A program made the position numbers and the translations under genes. From Tetrahymena elliotti 4EA (Eukaryota > Ciliophora > Oligohymenophorea > Hymenostomatida > Tetrahymenidae), in NCBI GenBank assembly GCA_000231825.2, contig JH720305.1, forward strand, positions 1,439,557 to 1,503,556: a stretch of DNA of 64,000 nucleotides, given 5' to 3'. Shown here piece by piece: positions 48,698 to 64,000 of this stretch (within the stretch, counting starts at the first letter, position 1; each line of letters begins with the position of its first letter). Under the pieces are notes generated by a model. The model made no database searches, was not told the origin of the DNA, and was given only the letters and a program-made list of their open reading frames with translations.

Positions 48698-49829
48698 TCA
48701 CTTAGAGAATTAAATATTATAGGATCCATTTTGATTTTAGTTTAACTTAAAATTATCTAAACTGAGACCAAATTTACCTAATTTATTTATTTATTTTTTT
48801 TAAATTTTTAAGTGACTTTTAATTTTAAAAGTATACCAAGAATAGTATTTCCTAAATCTTTTAAACCAGAAAGCACTTCTGTTTTTCTTTTTTCATTTAA
48901 TTTTTCAAGATCCTTTTACATGATGAATATTTTAGCTTTAATTTCCTTATCTTAAGGATCTAATTTTTCCAATTCTTTAAGATCTATTTATTTTAATTTA
49001 AATTTAACAATATCAACATTATATTCAATTATTTTTGTTTTAAATTTTTATACCTTCAATGGCTTCTTCTAACTTTTCAGTTTTTTCATAAGCAGTTATT
49101 CTGTTAAGGTAAGGCTTTTTAAATTTAGGATCTAATTTTATAGCTTCAGATGAATATTCAATCACAGTTTCGTAATCACTTTTCTTTAGATAGCAAATTG
49201 CTAAATTTGAATTCAAAACTGAACGCTACTTAGTTTCTTGCTCAGGACAGTATCTTAAAGCTTTATAATAATACTCAATAGCCTAATTATATATTAAAAT
49301 TATTTTAATATTTTAAAATAAATTCAAAGAATAATTACATCATCTATTGCTTGATCATAAAAATATTTATTTGCCTATTCTTTAAATTCTAATGCCTTCT
49401 CAATTGTCTATTTTCATTTTATTTTTATGATGAAATCTTGCAATTTTGACTAAAAAATTTAACCTTTTCGCTTTCAGGTATTTGTTCTGATGAGTCTTAA
49501 TCATCCTCATTTTCATTTTAATGATTTTCCTTTTCATCATCACTTTCCTTTAATTCATCTTATTAATCCTCATCTTCTTTTTATTCTTCCTCAGATTTTT
49601 ATTCTTCGTTTTACTCTTGTTTATTGTCTTCTTTCACCTATTCAATCTAAATTATTATTAATCGTTATGCAGAAACCAAAATAATGTTTTCAAAAGTGAG
49701 AATATTTACTTTATACTCTTCATCTTGTACTGATTATTCTGTCTATGCATTTTATTTTTATTCAACTTCTTGCTAATCCTTTACTTAATTTACAAGTTCA
49801 ACAATTTTTTCTTCTTTTTATCCACTCAT
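48698..49829 (-). CDS. TTC1: TTC1-type tetratricopeptide co-chaperone
   Basis: The minus-strand gene starts at ATG 49827-49829 (MSGQKEEKIVELVNQVK; exon 1 is 49829-49710, 40 codons). It ends with an 80-bp exon (48777-48698, TGA). A Glu/Asp/Gln-rich N-terminus precedes a three-repeat TPR region: ALEFKEQANKYFYDQA, EYYYKALRYCPEQETK, SNLAICYLKKSDYETVIEYS, and EAIKLDPKFKKPYLNR. The C-terminal helix KRKTEVLSGLKDLGN and the tail KFGLSLDNFKLNQ...GSYNIQF are the hallmark of TTC1, a Hsp90/Hsp70-associated TPR protein. The last exon is recovered only by splicing a 58-bp intron with a GTATAC donor; the family tail confirms it. About five exons in total. The assignment is strong; the exact borders of the middle exons are approximate. 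Confidence 0.87.
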
Positions 49830-50440
49830 TTTTCAACTTTTGTTTCAAATGTTCTATTTTTCTTTTTCTATCCTTCAAATTTTTGGAATTTTTCTAAAAA
49901 TTATGTGTTATTCTAAAAATTAAATAGCTGCTATTCGCAATTGTTTGTTGTAGAATATTTAAATAGATCAAACAAATTCTTATCAAAATTTAATTCAGCA
50001 CTTTTAATTTTTCTCCATCAATTAAAATTATAAAATGGTGTATGTTAAAAAAATATTATTTTTAATAAAGAAACAATTCAAAAATTAGTAATGTAATAAA
50101 ATATTTTCAAACAAAATTAAAAAATTTTTTATCAAAAGGGTTTAAAAATTTTAAACTCAGGCTTGCAATTAAAAATTCATGTTTAAATTAAAAAGCATGA
50201 TAAGGAAATGCTATTTCTACCTAGTAAATAATAATTCTTTAATCTTATGCTGTTTGTTTTAAGATAGATAGATAATTTTATAAAGTGAGATATGAGTGTT
50301 TTAAATTGAGTGAATGAATGAATGATTGAAGGTTAAAATTAGATTAAAGGTTTTAACAAAGATTAATAATAAATATTTGATAAAAAATAAAAGATTTCAA
50401 TTAAATAAATTAAATAGAAAGCATATAAAAGTTAGATAAA
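49830..50440. other. Intergenic, divergent promoters
   Basis: 611 bp between divergent genes; AT-rich, with a short GAATGAATGAATGA run near 50310. Promoters of both genes should lie here. Confidence 0.6.
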
Positions 50441-52990
50441 ATGACTGATAAAGGTAAAAAAGTTGTTCAAAAGCAAGAACAAGAAAACGATTAAGATAAG
50501 AATTTAGCATGTACACATTTATTTTATTGACTATCTGACATGAAAATTCATAATATTGGTTTTTATTTTAGAATAAAAGAAGGGTAGAGTTATCATTAGA
50601 AATTTAATTTTTGATATCAGTGAGAAGCATCTTAAAGGATTATTGGGCAAGTATGGTGAAATTCTGGAAATCAATATTCCAGTAAACCCTTCTAATAACA
50701 AATCTAAGGGTTTTGCTTTTGTCTAATTTGCTAACAAAAACTGTGCATTGAAAGCTATTAATGTAAATATTTTATTTATTAAGTAGAATTTAAATAATTT
50801 ATCAAATTTAAAAGGAATTAAATGGTACTTAATGGAAGGGCAGAAATATCGTTTTAGATTTAGCTGTTTCCAAAGAAGAATTCAAAAATCATTCACCATA
50901 AGAATAGCAAGATAATAAGTAGTTATCCAAGTAAAAATCTAAAAGATAAGAAAAAATTGAAGAGGAAGAAGAAGACGATGAAGATGAAAAGATGGATGAA
51001 GAAGAAGAAGAAAGTGAAGAAGATGAGGAAGATGATGATGATGAAGAAGAAGAAGAAACTAATTAAAATAAAAAGGGAAGTAACCTATAAGGAAAGAAAG
51101 TATTTGAAAATGAAGATTTGTCAAAAACTTGCTTTGTCAGAAATTTGTCATATGATGCAACTGATAAAGATTTAAGAGAATTTTGTTCAAACTTTGGTAA
51201 AGTAGAAATGGCTAAGGTATAATGATTTATAATTAACATGAATATTTGATTTCTAATTCTTTTTAAAAAAATAATATCAGGTATGTATGAATTATGAAAC
51301 TGGTAGCAATAAGGGAACAGGTTTCGTTAAATTTAAAGAAGCTGAAATAGCTCGTAAGCTTATTGCCAAGAGCAATGAACTTAGTGATAATTATCTTTAA
51401 CAAAAGAACAAAAAAAATACTAGCTCAATTCATGATGTCTTTTCAGGTAACTAACTAACTAATAATTATTTTATTTGGTTTACTTAATATTCTTTAATCG
51501 ATAAATAGGAATTAGTGAACTTGATCTTGAAATGAATGGAAGAAGAATCATTTTCTTAGAAGCAAAGAAAAGAGATGAAGTCTCTAAAGTCATGGAAGAA
51601 AAACTTGAAAGAAATTCTATTACTTTAGATAAGGTTAAAACTTTAGATTAGTTAGAAAAGTTTGACAGATCAGGAAAGAGAAACATTCATTTAGCAAAGT
51701 TAGGTATTTTCGAAGAAGAAAAAAATATGACTAATGAAGAAAAGGAAAAGAGACGTATTCATTTATAGGAAAAATTAAATAAGCTTAAGAATCCAAACAA
51801 CTATGTTTCTTCAACAAGTAAAATTTAGTTTATAAAATAGAGGTCGATAAAAAATGTTATTTTATTTAGGAATTGCACTTATGAATTTACCTAAGGATGA
51901 ATTCTAAGAAGAAGATATTAAGCTTTATGCCTAAGCTGCTCTTATTAAAGAGCATGGCCAAGAATACCTTAAAAAGCAAAACCCAATTAAATAGGTAGAT
52001 AAAGTTAAAAGATATTAAATTTTTGTAATAATTATTTTATTTTTTAAAAAGGTCTTATTGCTTAGAGATAAGAATAAACTTGATAAGGATGGTGTACCTA
52101 AGAGTAGAGGTATTGGTTTTGTAGAATTCAATACTAATGAATAAGCTCTCTCATTTTTGGAATATTGTGTTAAGGATAAATCTAGCTTTGAAAATAAGTA
52201 TAAGAAAACACCTATTATTGAATTTTCTATTGAAGATGCAAGAAAAATGGCCAAAAAGAATAAATTATTAGAAAAAGTTAAATAAAAATAAGCTGAAAAG
52301 AAGAAAGAAAAGAAGGAATTGACTGAAGAAGAATTAGAATAAAAGAAGAAAATACTTAGAAATAATAATGAAGCTTCTAAAATTAAAATTTAAAATATTC
52401 TTGATTAACCCAATAATAAAGATATGTCTCTTTATGAAGAAGGTAAAAGTTTGTTAAAGGATATAAAGAGTAGAGGTATTAAACAAAGAATGGCTAAATT
52501 ACTAAAAAAGAAATTCAATATTCAAACTGAGGATAATCAAAAATCAAATAATGTTGTAGAAGCTATTAACAAACAAGAAGAAAAGATAAAAAATAAGAAC
52601 TCCAAGGAAGAAAAGAGAAAGCAACTATTAAAGTAGAAAGTATAAGAAGAAAAGAAGTAGAAAATAGTTGAGTAAAAGAAAAAGCAAAAAGAAATTGATG
52701 ATGAACTCGAAGTTGATGCTTCAGAACTTATTAAAGTAACTCATAGATTAAAAAAAGATACAAATATTTTATTAATTAATTTCATTTTATAATTTAGGCT
52801 GTATCAAAAGAGTTAAAGAAAAATAAAATAAGAAGATAAAATTTGGAAGACTATGATGAGTTAGATGTAAACTATTTATTTTTTATCTTAATTTTTGTTT
52901 AATTTATTAATTATTATTTTCTAGGATGTTGTTGAGAAGCATATGCAAAAGAAAGTTAAAAAAATAAAACAAGAATCTAGCGCTTTGTGA
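50441..52990 (+). CDS. RBM28/Nop4-type nucleolar RNA-binding protein (multiple RRMs)
   Basis: The plus-strand gene runs from ATG 50441 (MTDKGKKVVQKQEQ) to TGA 52988-52990, with about nine exons. The first RRM has RNP2 VIIRNL and RNP1 KSKGFAFVQF, followed by WKGRNIVLDLAVSKEEF, a phrase typical of the Nop4/RBM28 family. An acidic linker rich in Glu and Asp (50960-51060) leads to a second RRM (TCFVRNLSYDATDKDLREF, then GTGFVKF). A third (IALMNLPKDEF, then SRGIGFVEFNTNEQALSFL) precedes a long Lys/Glu-rich tail. Yeast Nop4 and human RBM28 act in 60S ribosomal subunit assembly in the nucleolus. Family membership rests on RRM order and linker motifs. The Lys-rich tail also resembles other nucleolar proteins. 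Confidence 0.82.
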
Positions 52991-55300
52991 AAGATTTTAA
53001 ATAAAAAAAAGACACAAAATATTAAACTAGTTTTTGATTTTATGATGTTTAATATCAAAAAAAATGACACTTAAACTTATATCATATTAAATGAGATTAG
53101 TTTGAATGAATTAAAATTAATTATAAATTAAGATTATATTAAAATTTTGTTTGTTTCATCACTTTATAAATTTATTGTAGATATTTTTACACTTATTTTG
53201 ATGGATATCCTAAAATTCAATTCAATTAAATTCCTTTCATTTTTCATTATTTCATTTGCATTCAATTAATCTATCTAACAATTAATTTTTTGTAAACTTT
53301 TGTTATCACATTTAAGATTAAGATTTAACTTTTATTTATATCATTAACTAAAATAGATTAAAAAAGAAATAAAATTTGCCTCAATTTGTATTAAAAAAGT
53401 GATTAATAAAATTATTAATTGATTTATTTAAGAAGGGAAAATCTGATAAGTATTTTGAACTATGATGAAAAATAGAAGGCCTATTAATAAAATAAACAAA
53501 TTGAAATATAAAAGAATTATAGATATCAATTATGTCTATCTCTTATGCTATGAATTCATTTTCTTTTACTAAAATTTGCATAGCATACTACATGTCAATT
53601 AAATATCAAATTATATTTTATCTTCTTTTTAATATATGTTTAATTTATATACTCTATTATAAATTAATAAACTAAAATTTAGTTTACATTATTGAATAAT
53701 TTTTACATGAGTAATTCAAAGAGATGGTGAAAATGGCTGTTTACCAGATGATTTATCTTGGTATATTTATTTTACTCCAAAGTAGATATGATCAATGCTT
53801 ATTTAAAAATGTAAACATTTAACTTAAAATAGAATAATACACTCAATATTTCAGCAAAATCGATAACCACTTTAAAGAACTTGCAGGTTTAATTGAGATA
53901 AATAAACATATGTAAGATAAAATGATTTTAACTATCTAGTAATATGTAATTAAACATAATTTATATCTATTCATTATTTTTGGTGATAAATAAATTTTTA
54001 TAAACTAAATGTAGAAAAAGTAAAAAGCGAAAACAGAAAAAATATTGGAAAAATATCTAAAATAATTTTATAAATAGCAAATATTAACTTGCTAATATTT
54101 TAACTAAAAAAGAGAATGAATGTTTCATCAAAATATGTCCTTTAAAATATTATTAAACAATTTTCGCTATTTTTTTTATAAAAAAAATATAGAAACGGAT
54201 ATTTAGTTATTTATATTTTGTTTCTAATAGGAAAAACAAAAAATTTTGATTCATCTAAACATGTAAAAAAGAAGCTACCAAAATTTCTTTGTATACTAGG
54301 TTAAATTAACTTAATGATAGAGTGTTAAGAAAATAAATAAAATTATTGAAAATAGTGTTTTTTTAGTGTGACAAGAATTAACAATACATTTAATCAGAAA
54401 TCATTAAATATTCATTTTATTCTATTTTTAGAAGCGTTACATTTTTAAATAAATACCTCAAAATCAAAGCAAATTTAAAAATTTGTCTAAGTTTTAAATT
54501 TTATTAGATTGATCAATGGCTAATCAATATTAACAAGAAAAGGGGCAGGCCGGTAGTTAGTATATTCTATGGTGAATTTAATACTCTCGAAGTTAATTAT
54601 TAAGAAATCAAAAGCAGTAAAAAATTTTTTTCTATTCCTTTAAATTAAACATGAGAAATTAAATGGGGTTTTCAAAAATATTTAGTTTTTTAAAAAAATA
54701 AGGGGCCTTTATCAGAAAGCGAATTAATTAACTATTTACTTAATTAAATCTTATTATCAAAAAAGCAAAATACCTTCATTCATTCAATCATTCATTCATT
54801 TGTTCACTCATTCACTCGCTCTTAATAATAATACAATCGACTAACAAAATAAAAGAATTAAATGAAAGCAATATCAAGTAAATTAGAATTAGTTTGGCCA
54901 TTCTACCTTATTTTTTTGCTTAGCTTGGATGAATGAAAAAATAAATATATGTAGGATTGCATGCATGAATGAATGAGGAGTTAATTAAAAAATTAACAAA
55001 AATGAATGAGCTTGTATAATTAATGAATGTATAAAAGGGGATTTGTTTCATATATTTTTAAATAATTTAGCAAGCAAATATTAGCTTGTTAATAATTAGA
55101 ATGAAAAATTGATTGGTATATTGATTAATACTTAGAATCAATTTATAAAAATAAATGATAAGGATAATAAATTTTTTTAGAAGTCTATAATATATAAAAA
55201 CAATCAAAATAAAAACAGAAGAAAAATTTTTAAAGTCAAAGAAAAAAATTTACCGAAAAAAAGGAATTGTTTAAGACCCTGTGCGGTTCCGTGAAAGAAG
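52991..55300. other. Long intergenic region with simple repeats
   Basis: 2.3 kb of AT-rich DNA between two plus-strand genes. It contains CATTCATTCATT-type tetranucleotide runs at about 54775-54823 and a GAATGAATGAATG run near 54965. A short GC-rich stretch lies near 54540-54560. No coding region recognised; it should hold the promoter of the JmjC gene. Confidence 0.6.
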
Positions 55301-59147
<3,847 letters not shown>

Positions 59148-59988
59148 AATAAAAACCTTCCCTCTATATAAATATTGATTAACCAAAGTAACCAACTTTA
59201 AGTAATTAAAATAGCAACAATTATAAATGATTTGAAATAAGATCTATAAATAAAAATACTATCTTTCAACTTAATATTATATTTTAGCTGTAAACAAACA
59301 ATTTTAAATAAATTTGAGACTAGAAACAAACTGATAAAAAAGCAAAAAAAAAATAGAAGCAGAAAATGGACTAATAATTAATTCTTAAATATTAATAAAT
59401 ATTTGGAATTTTAATGAAGAAAAAAGGTTTTCATTTTGAAAAATTAGAGAGCAAAAGACAATTCACAATTAAATTAATAAATAAATTTGCAACAATGTTT
59501 GAATTATTAACAAATATAAGCAAATAATAAAAAAGCATTTATTTAATTTTCTTATGAAACTAATTAATTATTCTATTTTAAAATAAAATTTCCTTTTAAA
59601 TAATTAAATAACTTTGTATCCTATTATTTATTATATTAAATGTAATCACTTTTTCTATTGAAGTACTATCTTTATTAGCTATTCTTCATATTTTTCTTTA
59701 TTAATATTTATTTAATTCTACTTTTTCTATTTTTAAATCGACTTTCTTTGTAACTAGCTTTATATTTTAACTATGATTCATAACAAGCATTCTTATTTTT
59801 GTATTTTTTTCTCTGCTTGAGTATAATTAAGCCAGTCATAGTTTATACTTAAGATTATTTCATATTTACTTTATTGGTGTAGTTTTAACAAATATCAAGT
59901 TTATAATTTATAAAATTTTAAATTTGTAAATAGAATTAAGCTAATTTAATATTTATTTTTAATTTTATTATTTATTGATTAAAAATAA
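59148..59988. other. Intergenic between convergent genes
   Basis: 0.84 kb of AT-rich sequence between the 3' ends of the JmjC and ankyrin genes. No feature recognised. Confidence 0.6.
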
Positions 59989-62900
59989 TCATTTAAAGAT
60001 TTTATTTTGTTTTGGTATTTCTTGGAGAGGATTGCTACGTAATTTTATATTAGCATAGTTTTACAATACTTTTGTAAGTTCTTCGTTTTCAGTTTCATAC
60101 TCCTCTTCTGTTGGCATCATTCTATCAAAATCTTAATCAGTGATTAAAGTTTTTTATGTGAAATTATCTTTTTTGATTTTAGTAGCTTGCTATAGTTCTA
60201 AGTAATCTTTCAAAATATTTTTGCTGTAATCTATTTTCATTCTTTGAGCAAATGTTGGGAAAAGCTCTTCAGTTTACTTCTTTAACTCTTAAATTATATT
60301 TTTAGCATCTAAATTATCCTTTAAAGAATTATTAGAGGTTATGTCATTTGACTTTGGATTATTATCTTGCATATGTAAAGCTAATGTAGTTTATGAAGAG
60401 ACTTAAGATTATTATTTTTAGGATGTATTATTTGTACTATTTGATTTATCATAAAAAAGCATATAGAGATTATAACATGTATCTCCAAATAAATTAACTA
60501 TTTAGATCATCAAATTACTATTATCAAAGCTTGGCTATTCAGCCAATTTACGATATATAAAAACTATACTTCTATTAAATTCTTAACTTGTATTAATGAG
60601 AGTGTTTAGGTTATCATCTCCTAGTTTAAGAAAATCTTCAATAATTCCAGATCTACAGAATAGTTAATAAATATTTTATTTGGTAATAAGGTTTAAAATT
60701 TATACTAATTTAAACTGGATGAATTTAAGTTAATTAAGGAAATAAAGTCTGCTTGTTAATGAAAGTCCTTCATCCAAAATTTTCAGTTGATATTCATGAA
60801 TATTGCTAGCACTCTTAATTACCTATTTATAATTCTTCAGATTACTAAAGAAATTGCAAGCTTAAAGAGTTTAAGTTTTGGATGATTGACTATTAATCTA
60901 TTATAATTTCATATTTGCATTATTTGTTATGCTATTTGAATTTACCTGTATCCCATTGTAATTTTAATAAATAATATTATTGTTATCCAGAGAAATTCTA
61001 TTATCACTAAGCTCTGGTGTTTTTATGCCTGGGTGAAATATTAAAGGGGGACTTTGTAATTATTAATTAATTAATTTATTCTGGATTAAAATATTTGCAG
61101 AGTTTTGTTGAATAATTTAACTGATTATCTCATTCATTCCTTAAATTTTTTAAAGATTATTAGGTGAGTAAGGAATTTAGCTATGGTCTTTGTAAAACCA
61201 TTTAGGAACATCTCCTTTTAGATCTTCATCTTCTACTTCATCTAAAGAATGCTTGCTGTCATTTAATTGATTATCTACCAATGCTTGTAAAGGATTAGAC
61301 TAACCATTCATATTTTTATAATTAACAAATTAGTTATTGATTTCTGACAATTAGTACTTTGATGTCTATTAAAGTAAAACATCCCCTGTTTTTATCATAC
61401 GAGGCTAAGAAGAAACGTTTATCATGTTTAGCTTATTTTTAACTAAGTTTTTACTGCTGCTTAGACTACCTTCTAAGTTTTTTATTCCGATTTATACCCT
61501 CTATTTGATATTATGTTTATCTTCATCTTCCATATCCACAGGAAAACTGTCTGCAGAGTCAACTAAATTTTCTTCTCCTTAACTATTCTATTATTATCTT
61601 TCATCATCTTCATCATTAGAAATGTAATTTCCAGACTAATCAAGATCATCATCATCATCATCATAATCTTATTCTTCCCCCTCGTCTTCGTCAACAGCAT
61701 CATTTTCAGAGTAAAAATCTAAATTTTCTTCTTCAGCATGATCTTCATCATCATATTCCTCATCATCTTCTTTTATTCTGATGAGGCCAGCTTCTTAATT
61801 TTCTTATTTTTTATGATTTTTGGTTTTGTTTGATTTTTTGGCAGTACCGTTTCTATTCTTTTTTTTGCTCTTTTTTTAGTATCTTTCAAATGAATTATCA
61901 AGCTTTTCAGTTATTTTATTTTCAAAAGCTTCCAAACTGTCTTCATAGTTCTCTACTTGAACAGATTTGTTGGAATTCAAATGGTTAACAATTTGAGTTG
62001 TTTAAGACAATAAAAGTAGCTTCTTTACAAGAGTATGCTTTTAGCAAAGTTGATAAGAGAGTTTGTTATCAGATCTTCTGGCAAAGATATCTGCATTATT
62101 TTTAAGAAGTAACTATACTATCTTTTAGTAATTCATCTCACTAGCAATATGAAGAATTGTGATTCTTTCAGTTCCTCCTGCCTTATTTATCATAAAGCCT
62201 CTCTTATTTTTTTTTGCTAAACAGACTCTATTATATTCAAAAGCAAATTCAACTGCTTCTAAGCAGCCTCTTTTGACAGCAAAGTGTAAAGGACACCACT
62301 TCTCATTATTTTCTAAATTAGGATTAGCTCCATTATCTAAGAGCATTTAAGCAATCTTAGATGATTCTTCTGGATTTTTGTAATATTGTTAAAATAAATA
62401 GTGTAAAGGTCCATTACCGTCTTGGTCTTACTTATTAACGTCTGCTCCAAAACGGATTAAATCTCTAATAAGATAGTACTATAGCTTTACTACACCAATA
62501 GTCAAATTACTTCCAAACACTCCTCCTCCAACATTAACATTAGCCTATTATTAATGAATTATTTATTAAATTTATTATTTTAAATAGGTTCAATAACTTT
62601 TTACTAAATCTCAATTTATTATTTAGAAATTTTTAGATTATTAATATATTCCAAATATAATTATTAAAAATATGATTTACCTTGTTAAAAATGAGTATTT
62701 TTGCAGAGTAGTATTTTTCTTCTAGAATACTCAATGATAGAGGAGTATAACCATCAAAATCAACTTCATTTACTAAATCAAAATTTAAGTTAACCAAGCA
62801 TCTTAATGAAGATATATCTTCATCAATAACTGCCTATTTTATCAAAAAGAAATTAAAAAAAGTTTAGACTTTTCATAATTGAGTTATTTTTAATTACCAA

Positions 62901-64000
62901 ATGCATAAGATTTCTTCCATTCTTTGGATCTATTTAATTATATTGAGTGTAAATTTTAGGAGCTGTAATATCTAGAATTTAGGTTGACTTAGCCTGCTCT
63001 TCTTTTGATTCAGAAATTATGTTTTCATCAGCTTATTCAGTTTTATCTAAGTCTATAATGTCTTCTTCACTTAGGTTAGCTTCATCATCATTTTCATCAT
63101 TCACTTCAAAAGGTTTTTACATGAATTTTTATTCCCTATGTGAGAGCAGTTAATCTGGAGGATTATCAAGCATAATATCTAAATGCTAAAAAATTATTTA
63201 CTTATTTTTTTCTTCACTTTCTTCTTCTACCTCTTATAAAATTTTATCAAAATTGACATTTTCATCTGTCTTGATAATTTATCCAGGATTCGATAAATTT
63301 TTTGTGATTTTCTTATTTTTTAGTGGATGAGCTGAAGGAATATTACTGTTATTTCTTGAAGTATGCAATTAATCTTGATGTGAACCTAAATCTTGATGGG
63401 TATGGAGAACTTCTTCTGCTTACACAAAGCTTAAATCACTATCACTAGAGAAATTTATTAGAGTTTTGCAAACTCCTGAGGCTGCCTAACCACTTACTTA
63501 CAAATTAGCAATACTTTTATTTTATCTTTTAGAACTCAAAGGTTAGTTCTACTTCAAATTGATCAAATCAATTAAACTTCTGCTATTATCTAAAAACGAT
63601 TCTTCTTCTCGAGTTTTTCTATTTATACATATGAGTCTGTTTTTTTTCTTTTTCAACTCTTCTGGCAAATACTAAATACCATCATTCTCTTTAGGTAATT
63701 ATGATTCGTTTAAACTAGTAATAGTAGTGTTCAATAAATTTGTATTACTCACATTTAAAACAAATCTATTTTCTTAATTTTATTGATTTGCTATTATCTC
63801 TAATTGTTAAAGTCTGTGCTTTCTTTGTTCTTCACTTTCTGTATTCTATTTTTGTTTTATGTTCTGATTTTTTTAGTTTGGTGAATGTACCTTTTTAGGA
63901 ATAGGAGCTTTGAGTTTATTTTTTTTTATTTAGCTTGATTTCTTTATGAGATTTTTATCAGAAAAATGAGTAGTGAATTATAAAAAAGTAATGAAACCAG
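59989..64000 (-). CDS. Ankyrin-repeat protein with acidic and Q/N-rich regions (5' end outside window)
   Basis: The minus-strand frame is open from the window edge at 64000 and ends at TGA 59989-59991. It is missing its start, since no upstream TGA or convincing ATG is seen. An N-terminal region with basic and acidic stretches (PIPKKVHSPNQKNQNIK, QEVEEESEEKNK) leads to ankyrin repeats split by two introns (near 62840-62895 and 62555-62680). The repeats read GRNLMHLAVIDEDISSL, DGYTPLSLSILEEKYYSA, DGNGPLHYLFQQYY, NEKWCPLHFAVKRGCLEAV and ITILHIASEMNYQKIVQLLL. A Lys-rich stretch (KKSKKKNRNGTAKKSNK) and a long Asp/Glu-rich segment follow, then an Asn/Gln-rich C-terminal half of about 450 residues without known domains. 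Ankyrin repeats mediate protein binding. The basic-then-acidic block would suit a nuclear or nucleolar protein, which is inference. Confidence 0.85.

Noticed and set aside
48505..48729. 74-codon minus-strand frame beginning MDPIIFNSL
   Set aside because: It overlaps the last exon of the TTC1-type gene in another frame; the TTC1 tail motif fixes the true frame.
50957..51175. Met/Lys-rich plus-strand frame
   Set aside because: It is the shadow of the acidic linker of the RBM28/Nop4-type gene in another frame.
53000..55290. Possible tRNA or other structured RNA gene in the long intergenic region
   Set aside because: No cloverleaf or conserved T-loop could be traced by eye; only simple tetranucleotide repeats and AT tracts were found.

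Overview
This window is ciliate nuclear DNA, most likely from the macronuclear genome of Tetrahymena thermophila or a close relative. It is extremely AT-rich and has many short introns (about 45-110 bp, GT...AG). Nearly every convincing reading frame is full of in-frame TAA and TAG, used as glutamine, with TGA as the only stop. Frames were read with that code on both strands. A 225-base run of N (18760-18984) shows it is a draft assembly.

Layout. (1) 1-7992, minus strand: two paralogues of a two-span membrane protein with a long Q/N-rich tail (1-960 partial; 3742-7992 complete, 1416 codons), with a frameshifted relic of a third copy between them. (2) 9629-23270, plus strand: a cluster of kinase and repeat proteins. 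First comes a pseudokinase whose leucine-rich repeats (LRRs) are each one 90-nt exon, with lesions in five of eleven repeats. Then an intronless kinase-TPR protein (15715-18702), then an LRR gene split into many small exons. (3) 24024-38755, minus strand: a large Q/N-rich protein, a tandem universal stress protein, a small unknown protein, the mitochondrial Fe-S scaffold IscU, and a SIN1/AVO1-type TORC2 subunit with CRIM, RBD-like and PH regions. (4) 39600-45531, plus strand: a large coiled-coil protein with many copies of an Asp-Gly-Asn-centred repeat. (5) 46007-49829, minus strand: a multi-pass membrane protein of unknown function and a TTC1-type TPR co-chaperone. (6) 50441-59147, plus strand: an RBM28/Nop4-type nucleolar RNA-binding protein and a JmjN/JmjC histone demethylase with an AT-hook and a C5HC2-type zinc finger. 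One intron of the demethylase holds a near-perfect 43-bp foldback. (7) 59989-64000, minus strand: the 3' part of an ankyrin-repeat gene that runs off the window.

The genes do not form an operon. They mix housekeeping functions (Fe-S assembly, ribosome biogenesis, TORC2 signalling, chromatin demethylation) with large, fast-changing ciliate families (LRR, TPR-kinase, Q/N-rich membrane proteins). The most unusual items are the decaying exon-per-repeat LRR array and the foldback element in the JmjC intron. No RNA genes, CRISPR arrays or complete transposons were recognised.
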